The position numbers were made by a program, and so were the translations under genes. A stretch of 64,000 nt of DNA. It comes from Bryobacteraceae bacterium. Its GTDB lineage: Bacteria > Acidobacteriota > Terriglobia > Bryobacterales > Bryobacteraceae. The notes under the pieces are model-generated. The model was not told the DNA's origin, did no database searches, and worked only from the letters and a program-made list of their open reading frames with translations. Shown in pieces: positions 58,741-64,000 of this stretch. Numbering within the stretch: the first letter of the stretch is position 1; each line of letters opens with the position of its first letter. The stretch lies in NCBI GenBank assembly GCA_030041495.1, contig JASHNT010000141.1, forward strand, positions 124,001 through 188,000, written 5' to 3'.

Positions 58741-59964
58741 TCAATTCACCGGCTCAATCCGGAGGACCGTCCCGTCGGAGGCGTTGCCGCCTGCGGCCCG
58801 CTCCGTGGCGACGTAAATGTAACCGTCAGGGCCCTGCTGCACGTCGCGGATGCGTTCCTGCAAAGGCACCAGCAGCGATTCGCGCTTCTCGGCTTGCGAG
58901 GGCTGCTTGAACGCCATTCGAATCAGCGTCCGCTGGGTTAGCGAGCCGATGAACAGGTTATTCTTCCACTGCGGAAACTTGCCGCCCGTGTAAAAAATGA
59001 TGCTGGACGGGCTGATCGACGGAACCCAAAAGATGCGCGGATTGTCCATGCCGGGGCGGAACCAGGGCTGATCCGACACCAATGTGCCAGTATAGTTACG
59101 GCCCATCGAAACCAGAGGCCAGCCGTAGTTGTGGCCGGGCTGAAGAATGTTGACCTCGTCGCCGCCCATCGGCCCGATCTCGGCCTGCCAAAGCTCCCCG
59201 GTTTCGGGGTTGATGGCGAGCCCGTAACCGTTCCGATGGCCGTAGGTGAAAATTTCGGGCCTGGCTCCTGCCTTGCCGACGAAAGGATTGTCGGGCGGCA
59301 CGGTGCCATCGTCGCGAAGGCGAAGGGTTTTGCCGGCGTCATTGTCGAGGCTCTGCGCCTTCATGCGCAGGCTGTTGTCATCGCTGCCGTTGCAGCAGAT
59401 GCGGTCACGATCACCGACCGTGACGTAGAGCATGGAATCAGGGCCGAAGAAGATTCGTCCCGCGAGGTTGCCCCCCGTTTCCCAGGCATCGGCAACGAAG
59501 ATTTCCTGAACATCGGTCAGCTTGGAGCCGCTGAGGCGGCCGCGGGCAACGGCGAGAGTAACTCGATCGCCATCGTGCTTGGGATATGAAACGTACACCA
59601 ACTGATTCTCCGCGAACTTGGGATGCAGAGTGATGAAGTGAAGCGCGTCCGGGTTCTGCCCCGCGGGCGTGGGTGAGATCCAGGCCGGGTCGGGCAGCAG
59701 CTTGCCATCCCGGATCATGCGCAGCCGGCCGTTTTTCTCGGCCACCAGAATCGTTCGCTCATCCGGAATCGCCAGGCTCCAGGGATGGTAGAGGCCGAGC
59801 GCGACGGGAACCACGCGGATTTTTCCGCCCTGTACATCGAGAACCTGAGGGCCGCCAGCGATGAGTTGCGGCGTCGCCGGGGTTTGAGTGCTCTGCGCCG
59901 GAGACGCTTCGGCGAGCAGGAAAAAAGCCAGCACGGCGACGGCGCGCGAGAGTCGCTTCATCAT
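58741..59964 (-). CDS. PQQ-dependent sugar dehydrogenase (glucose/sorbosone dehydrogenase type)
   Basis: The 407-residue protein has a signal peptide (AVAVLAFFLLAEASPAQ). The six-bladed propeller motifs are LYHPWSLAIPDERTILVAEK, HFITLHPKFAENQLVYVSYP, FFGPDSMLYVTVGDRDRICC, TYGHRNGYGLAINPETGELW and DEVNILQPGHNYGWPLVSMG. Catalytic histidine and PQQ-binding Arg/Asn/Gly residues sit in these blocks. It oxidises an aldose in the periplasm with PQQ. ATG 59964 is used; TACCGT lies eight bases before it. An eight-codon longer start is possible. Confidence 0.93.
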   Translation of the reverse strand: MMKRLSRAVAVLAFFLLAEASPAQSTQTPATPQLIAGGPQVLDVQGGKIRVVPVALGLYHPWSLAIPDERTILVAEKNGRLRMIRDGKLLPDPAWISPTPAGQNPDALHFITLHPKFAENQLVYVSYPKHDGDRVTLAVARGRLSGSKLTDVQEIFVADAWETGGNLAGRIFFGPDSMLYVTVGDRDRICCNGSDDNSLRMKAQSLDNDAGKTLRLRDDGTVPPDNPFVGKAGARPEIFTYGHRNGYGLAINPETGELWQAEIGPMGGDEVNILQPGHNYGWPLVSMGRNYTGTLVSDQPWFRPGMDNPRIFWVPSISPSSIIFYTGGKFPQWKNNLFIGSLTQRTLIRMAFKQPSQAEKRESLLVPLQERIRDVQQGPDGYIYVATERAAGGNASDGTVLRIEPVN

Positions 59965-60060
59965 GTCTATCGACGGTACTGAGGTCACAGGACAGTGTCA
60001 AGCGCGCGGGGCCGCTCTTTCCTACGGGCCGAGACGCTCACCCGCGCTTAGATTCGCGCT

Positions 60061-60759
60061 TTACCTTTTGGCGGCCCCGGCGCGAGGAACCGGTTTACCG
60101 TAGACTTCGAACCATCCCAGATCGGAGTAGCCTCCATCGCCGTGACCGCTACCCGGCATCAGATCGGTAAACCCGATTTCGTCGACCTTGCTCAAGTCCA
60201 CCTTCTCGAGCCATCGGCCGCGCGTGACGTCCTTCTCAATATCCAATTGGATCCACCGGCTCTCCGATAGTGTGAAGTCCGTCGTGTGATAGTCGAACAC
60301 GCTTCCGTCTGCGTGCTCTCCCAGAATCCAGGCGCCATCCGCTAATTTTAAAATCGGGTGAATCTGGTGGAGGCCGCTGATCTTGGTGACCCAGCGAATT
60401 TTGCCCATCCCGGTCAGGTCCACATAGTTGTTTTTATCGCGCACCGCGAGCGCGCAGGGCTGCGCGCAAAGCCCGGTCCACAGGTGCATGGGATTGCTGG
60501 TGCTGTCCAGCTGTCCGTTCTCCTGAATATCTTTTCCCGACGGACCATAAAGCTTCAGTTCCAGATTCGGGTTAGCGACGGCCCTCTGATCCAGCGGGTG
60601 CTCGACCGGCAGGCCGGCGACAGGGACCCAATCGACCCGGAAAAACAGCGGCGCGGCCGGCCCTGGGCGCGTGGCTCCATCGGGAGCTTTTCCTTGAGCG
60701 AAGGCAGCGGGGCAAACACAAGCACAAAGGATCGAAACAAGCAAAGCTTGGCGCGGCAT
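60061..60759 (-). CDS. secreted protein of unknown function
   Basis: The 232-residue protein has a signal peptide (ALLVSILCACVCPAAFAQ). It is beta-rich with Trp-containing blocks (VDWVPVAGLPVEHPLDQRAV, MHLWTGLCAQPCALAVRDKN, KIRWVTKISGLHQIHPILKL) and a C-terminal GDGGYSDLGWFEVYGKPVPR. Two cysteines in CAQPC may form a disulfide. A strong GGAGGAGGA ribosome-binding site lies eight bases before the ATG. Family is not recognised. Confidence 0.75.
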   Translation of the reverse strand: MPRQALLVSILCACVCPAAFAQGKAPDGATRPGPAAPLFFRVDWVPVAGLPVEHPLDQRAVANPNLELKLYGPSGKDIQENGQLDSTSNPMHLWTGLCAQPCALAVRDKNNYVDLTGMGKIRWVTKISGLHQIHPILKLADGAWILGEHADGSVFDYHTTDFTLSESRWIQLDIEKDVTRGRWLEKVDLSKVDEIGFTDLMPGSGHGDGGYSDLGWFEVYGKPVPRAGAAKR

Positions 60760-60883
60760 GCGGGGTCCTCCTCCTGAAATCTCAGTACGCGACGTTATCA
60801 GAGCGGAGCGCCGCTGTCCATGGGCTTAGCCGCCCGTACCAGGGCAATGGCCGCAACATCTGCGGGACGCCGCCAAATCCTCC

Positions 60884-60911
60884 TTGACTTTGCCGGCCAT
60901 ATGACTAAAGT
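60884..60911 (+). promoter_or_regulatory. sigma-70-type promoter of the barrel gene
   Basis: TTGACT (60884-60889) and TAAAGT (60906-60911) are separated by 16 bp; the -10 box ends seven bases before the chosen ATG at 60919. This is the best complete promoter of the leaderless set. Confidence 0.5.
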
Positions 60912-60918
60912 GTTCGTC

Positions 60919-61653
60919 ATGGCGCTCGGTTTGGCTCGATCCTGCCTATGCGCGGTGATTGCCCCGGCGCTGGCTGTCGCGCAAGTGACGCCCGCGATCC
61001 CGAAAACTCCCCCTTCCGGTACGCCGCCGCTGCCGGAAAGGCCGCGCTTACCGCCACGCCAGCGCCCTTTGCCGCCGCTCCCATCGGCGCCACAGATTCC
61101 CGTGGTGGTGGGATACCCCTCAGCCCAACCCGCTCCCCTGCCTTTCGAAGTCGGACTCGCGTACTCCTATAACGCGTTCGATGCCGGCGGTTCCGCCGTG
61201 GCCTACCAGAGCGGCGCCTCGCTTTATGGCGAGTATTTCTTGAAACAAACCGCGGAGCTGCGCGCAGGACGCGCCGTCTTCGGCGTGAGAGCGGACTTTA
61301 CAGGCAGCGGCAGCAATACTGCGAATCTCTACTCCTACATGTTCGGACCGCGGATCAACTACGAGTTTAGAGGCTCGCGTCTCTTCAGCACTGCAGAATT
61401 CGAAATCGGCGGCGCGCACGCGCGCGTGTACGGCGGGACTCTCAACGCGCCTTTCCCCTCGCTTGCTGGCAACAGCTTTGCGTTTGGTACGAAGGAGGCG
61501 ATCGGTCTAGTATTCGGGCAGCGCTACGTCGTCAATCTATTAGAGACCGAGTTCTTGAATTTTGAAGTGCCGCAAGCTACGCCGCCCGGCAAGCCCTGGC
61601 GCACGGATATTCGGGCGTCGGCGGGGATGGGGTTCCGGCTGGGCCGCCGGTAA
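60919..61653 (+). CDS. outer-membrane beta-barrel protein with a proline-rich linker
   Basis: The 244-residue protein has a signal peptide (MALGLARSCLCAVIAPALAV). A Pro-rich linker of about 50 residues (PPLPERPRLPPRQRPLPPLP) follows. The C-terminal 160 residues alternate hydrophobic and polar residues as an OmpA-like eight-strand barrel would (VGLAYSYNAFDAGGSAVAYQ, AVFGVRADFTGSGS, YMFGPRINYEFRGS), ending GMGFRLGRR. ATG 60919 is preferred because it lies seven bases after the -10 box; ATG 60901 is possible. It converges on the 349-residue secreted protein. Confidence 0.75.
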   Translation: MALGLARSCLCAVIAPALAVAQVTPAIPKTPPSGTPPLPERPRLPPRQRPLPPLPSAPQIPVVVGYPSAQPAPLPFEVGLAYSYNAFDAGGSAVAYQSGASLYGEYFLKQTAELRAGRAVFGVRADFTGSGSNTANLYSYMFGPRINYEFRGSRLFSTAEFEIGGAHARVYGGTLNAPFPSLAGNSFAFGTKEAIGLVFGQRYVVNLLETEFLNFEVPQATPPGKPWRTDIRASAGMGFRLGRR

Positions 61654-61766
61654 ATCGGACCGCATCGGCTGGCCGGAATGCCGTTGCCGATTCGAACACC
61701 GGCAAGTCCACCCCTGGGGTGAGGTCGGGCGGCAAGCGCGCAGTCGCGGCGCGCCTCGCGGGCTCC

Positions 61767-62816
61767 TCAGGGCTTGCGGTCGTAGCGGGCATCGCCCTCA
61801 GCGGCGCTAAGAATGAGGTGCGTCACTTTGCCGCTCGCGTCCGCAAAGAACTCGATCGTGGCGGCCGTCGAATCGAAGCGCGTATCAGTTTGCGGAATCA
61901 GCGGAAAATCCTTCATGTAAAGCTGGCCATGAAGCAGAGTGACCTTCTGCGTGCGGCCGAAGAACTCCGCGCTGCCCGCCGGCCCTTCCCGGAACTGGTA
62001 TTCGCCGGCGTAACTGGCGAGCTGCTCCTGGCTAGGATGCGCCGCAGCCTTCGCGGCCGCCACCAAATGCGCGGTGTCCCGCTCATCCTCATTGCACACG
62101 TACTCCAACAGGTCCGAGTCCGCCGCATAGTGCACAGCCACGGAAGTCGTCAGCGGCCTGACCAGCGTCTCCGGATCGTCATAGGTGACCTGAACCTGCA
62201 TATGCCCGAAATCGGTGCGATGGAATCTTTCGGTCACGTGCAGATACTCCGAATGCGGATGCCCGACCATATCGAGCCAGGTCTTATCATTGAATCCCGC
62301 CGACTCGACCACCAGTGTGTCGCCGTCCCAATGACCGGTCGAGTAACCCATCCATGTCGGATTCGGATCCTTGGGCAGCGGGCGGCCATCCGTGTAGATT
62401 TGCCGGAAGCCGCTGAGCTCATACAGGAGCGCGATCATGTTTGGAGATTGAACGATACGGTAGAAACGCGTCGACCCGGAAGCAAAAATCGCCGAGGGTC
62501 CCGCAGGAAGGCAATGCGTCACAGGATTGCCGCGCCGCAAATCCTCGGCGCGTTTGAGGAACAGGGCTTCCGCAGCCGGGCGAAAAACGTCTTCGTCCTT
62601 CAAATCCTGGATCACGTCGAAACGATACGGGCTGGTTTCGGACTCCCACAGCCCTGATAAGTCCGGCCTGCCATCGGGCATCCGAGGCGCGGCAGCGGTG
62701 AGGTTCGGTTTACCGTCGGCGGTCCGCGGAATTCCGGGCGTAGGATAGCCGAGCCATTGCGCGGACACAGAAAAAGGCAAAAGAGCCAACGCTGCCGCAA
62801 TCGCAATTCTATCCAT
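61767..62816 (-). CDS. secreted acidobacterial-type protein of unknown function
   Basis: The 349-residue protein has a signal peptide (ALALLPFSVSAQ). A motif repeated in many acidobacterial proteins follows: PRTADGKPNLTAAAPRMPDG and RPDLSGLWESETSPY. Later blocks are MIALLYELSGFRQIYTDGRP, WMGYSTGHWDGDTLVVESAG and TERFHRTDFGHMQVQVTYDD, then a C-terminal LASYAGEYQFREG-like beta domain. A GGAAGGAGAA ribosome-binding site lies seven bases before ATG 62816, which fixes the start. Function is unknown. Confidence 0.82.
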   Translation of the reverse strand: MDRIAIAAALALLPFSVSAQWLGYPTPGIPRTADGKPNLTAAAPRMPDGRPDLSGLWESETSPYRFDVIQDLKDEDVFRPAAEALFLKRAEDLRRGNPVTHCLPAGPSAIFASGSTRFYRIVQSPNMIALLYELSGFRQIYTDGRPLPKDPNPTWMGYSTGHWDGDTLVVESAGFNDKTWLDMVGHPHSEYLHVTERFHRTDFGHMQVQVTYDDPETLVRPLTTSVAVHYAADSDLLEYVCNEDERDTAHLVAAAKAAAHPSQEQLASYAGEYQFREGPAGSAEFFGRTQKVTLLHGQLYMKDFPLIPQTDTRFDSTAATIEFFADASGKVTHLILSAAEGDARYDRKP

Positions 62817-62949
62817 GAGGGCTTCTCCTTCCGTTTGGTAACCCTCGCGGTCCACTTGGGACGCGCCTGCGGCAAGTATACAGCACCTCAACGCGATTCA
62901 GCAGGATCGCTCCTTCCCCCGGTATGGCCGATTCGCCGGGCGGCCTCTC

Positions 62950-63954
62950 TCACGGCGCGGTCAGGAACGTCCGCCACACCGTGTCCACTAGCGCGTGGCA
63001 CCCGGCTGAAGCCATCAGGCTCCGGTGCTTGCGATACGCCAAGCCGTAGAACCAGCCGGCGATCGTCGCCAGCACAACGTAGCGCCAGTTGGGCGCAGGA
63101 GCGTGCGCGATGTGGCTGAAGCCGAAGGCGACGGAGACCATCGCTTGCGCCACGTTGCGGGAGGAGCTGCGCGCGCCAATCGAACCTTCCAATAAATTCT
63201 GGAGCAGGCCGCGGAAGAACAACTCCTCCGCGATCGCCACGAATAGAAGCAGCGTCACGTAATCCGCCGCAAACTGCGGCCCGCCGCGCCAGCGCGGATT
63301 CCACGCTATGAAGCGCATCGCCAAACCCAGCGGAATTCCGATCATGCTGAAGCCGAGAAACGACAGCGCTGCATCACGCAGGATCGCGCCGGACAAGACG
63401 AAATCATAACCCGCGTCCTCGATTCCCCGCACCACCACGAACGCCCAAGCGCCTACTCCCACGACGAACAAGCGAGCCATGAAATCCAAATTCACTGGAA
63501 CGTTCCAGATTCCGGTGGTCAGATGAAATTGCACAGGAAAGTACAGCCACAACAGAGCCAATCCGTCCTGCCAATTCATCCGCCGGCACTCACGAACCGG
63601 CGCAAGCACGAACACGCCCAAAGGTACAATCGCCAGCGCCGCCAGCTTCGCCAACGCAATCCAGCGAAAATCGCGCGCGCCGAAAGAGTAAATCAGATAC
63701 GGCGCCAAGAACGCTACGACGATCCACGCCGCGCGCACCCGTTTCAACCGCGCGCGCACTGCCGCGAAGCCAGGAGCCAGATACAATCCGGCGAGCAGCA
63801 TGAAGCAAGCGTAGATGCTCCATGCCGCGGTGTGGGCCACGGGATAACGCCCGACCTCGATGCGCGCGTACCAGCCGAAGAATGCCGCCAGCGCGGCCCA
63901 TAGCATCGCGAACCGCGCCATATAAACGAACCGGGCCATGTAAAACCGGGCCAT
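62950..63954 (-). CDS. CPBP-family intramembrane protease
   Basis: The 334-residue polytopic protein has the CPBP (Abi/CAAX protease-like) motifs: EELFFRGLL (EExxxR-type), FGFSHIAH (FxxxH) and CHALVD. It is probably a membrane metalloprotease. The first ATG (63954) is preceded by TATCTT exactly six bases upstream. The N-terminus is repetitive, MARFYMARFVYMARF, because the start codon region is a tandem repeat, so ATG 63939, 63921 or 63906 could also serve. The first is used here. No prenyl-modification genes are adjacent. Confidence 0.88.
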   Translation of the reverse strand: MARFYMARFVYMARFAMLWAALAAFFGWYARIEVGRYPVAHTAAWSIYACFMLLAGLYLAPGFAAVRARLKRVRAAWIVVAFLAPYLIYSFGARDFRWIALAKLAALAIVPLGVFVLAPVRECRRMNWQDGLALLWLYFPVQFHLTTGIWNVPVNLDFMARLFVVGVGAWAFVVVRGIEDAGYDFVLSGAILRDAALSFLGFSMIGIPLGLAMRFIAWNPRWRGGPQFAADYVTLLLFVAIAEELFFRGLLQNLLEGSIGARSSSRNVAQAMVSVAFGFSHIAHAPAPNWRYVVLATIAGWFYGLAYRKHRSLMASAGCHALVDTVWRTFLTAP

Positions 63955-63959
63955 GTAAA
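63912..63959. repeat. tandem 15-bp repeats covering the CPBP gene start
   Basis: On the minus strand, TTTACATGGCCCGGT occurs twice in a row (63959-63945 and 63944-63930). After three bases a third, diverged copy, TTTATATGGCGCGGT (63926-63912), follows. Each copy contains an in-frame ATG and encodes YMARF, so the protein start is repeated and the frame is kept. Confidence 0.9.
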
Positions 63960-63960
63960 G

Positions 63961-63988
63961 AAGATAATTGATAAGAGTATGCCTGCAA
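63961..63988 (-). promoter_or_regulatory. putative promoter of the CPBP gene
   Basis: On the minus strand TTGCAG (63988-63983) and TATCTT (63966-63961) are separated by 16 bp, and TATCTT ends exactly six bases before the ATG at 63954. Confidence 0.45.
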
Positions 63989-64000
63989 CCGCCGTCACGC

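Noticed and set aside
60901-60918. ATG 60901 as the barrel gene start
   Set aside because: It lies upstream of the predicted transcription start given by TTGACT-16-TAAAGT; ATG 60919 fits the box spacing and signal peptide better.
1-64000. CRISPR arrays, rRNA, insertion sequences, phage genes
   Set aside because: No spaced direct repeats of CRISPR type, no transposase or integrase motifs, and no rRNA-like stretches were seen.

Overview
The window is high-GC, gene-dense bacterial chromosome. It most resembles a soil Acidobacteriota of the Solibacter/Bryobacter type. That assignment is an inference from family content: two proteins match the soil-associated TIGR03435 family, two large secreted proteins carry TIGR03437-like domains, and there are many acidobacterial-style secreted proteins of unknown function. 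No rRNA, tRNA, CRISPR array, prophage or intact insertion sequence was seen.

Layout. 1-4.1 kb (minus): an ECF sigma factor and a membrane anti-sigma-like protein lie between two TIGR03435 proteins and a secreted unknown, behind rsmE. 4.1-6.3 kb (plus): ruvA-ruvB-folK. 6.3-10 kb (minus): two tandem TolC-family outer-membrane proteins with no pump beside them. 10.2-20.9 kb: a surface-sugar region with galE, a heptose-phosphate set (SIS isomerase, SDR epimerase, GmhB phosphatase, Fsa/TalC-type transaldolase, divergent HddA-like kinase), three paralogous GT-C membrane glycosyltransferases joined by 4-bp overlaps, and a TylF-like methyltransferase. 20.9-23 kb: an FKBP lipoprotein and a Ycf46-like AAA ATPase. 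23.1-24.2 kb: two convergent toxin-antitoxin modules, hicBA and DUF433/DUF5615. 24.2-28 kb: MaoC, a LytTR regulator, a duplicated DUF2892 membrane protein and lipoprotein/secreted unknowns. 28-34.8 kb: mfd-rfaE2, gph-cvpA-purC and small genes. 34.9-37.7 kb: a GT2-methyltransferase fusion, an epimerase and a low-molecular-weight phosphatase. 38.6-45 kb (minus): moxR-DUF58-BatA-VWA. 45-50.5 kb: a broken GxxExxY gene, phhB, secreted proteins and a TPR protein. 50.7-53.7 kb: a flavin oxidoreductase / hydrolase / DUF2252 operon. 53.7-64 kb: Hsp70-like protein, TIGR03437 protein, beta-propeller, PQQ-type sugar dehydrogenase, outer-membrane barrel and CPBP protease.

Two genome-wide habits stand out. 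Adjacent co-directional genes very often share a four-base ATGA/GTGA stop-start overlap (11 cases). Many first genes of transcription units have a TAnnnT box ending exactly six bases (range 5-9) before the start codon and lack a ribosome-binding site, which is the signature of leaderless transcripts. I used both to choose starts.

The most notable local observations are the leaderless-promoter signature, 15-bp in-frame tandem duplications covering the starts of two genes, a doubly frameshifted (compensated) hicA, operator-like repeats before hicB, the GT-C triplet beside a mixed alpha/beta heptose pathway, the GT2-methyltransferase fusion, and several intergenic hairpins.
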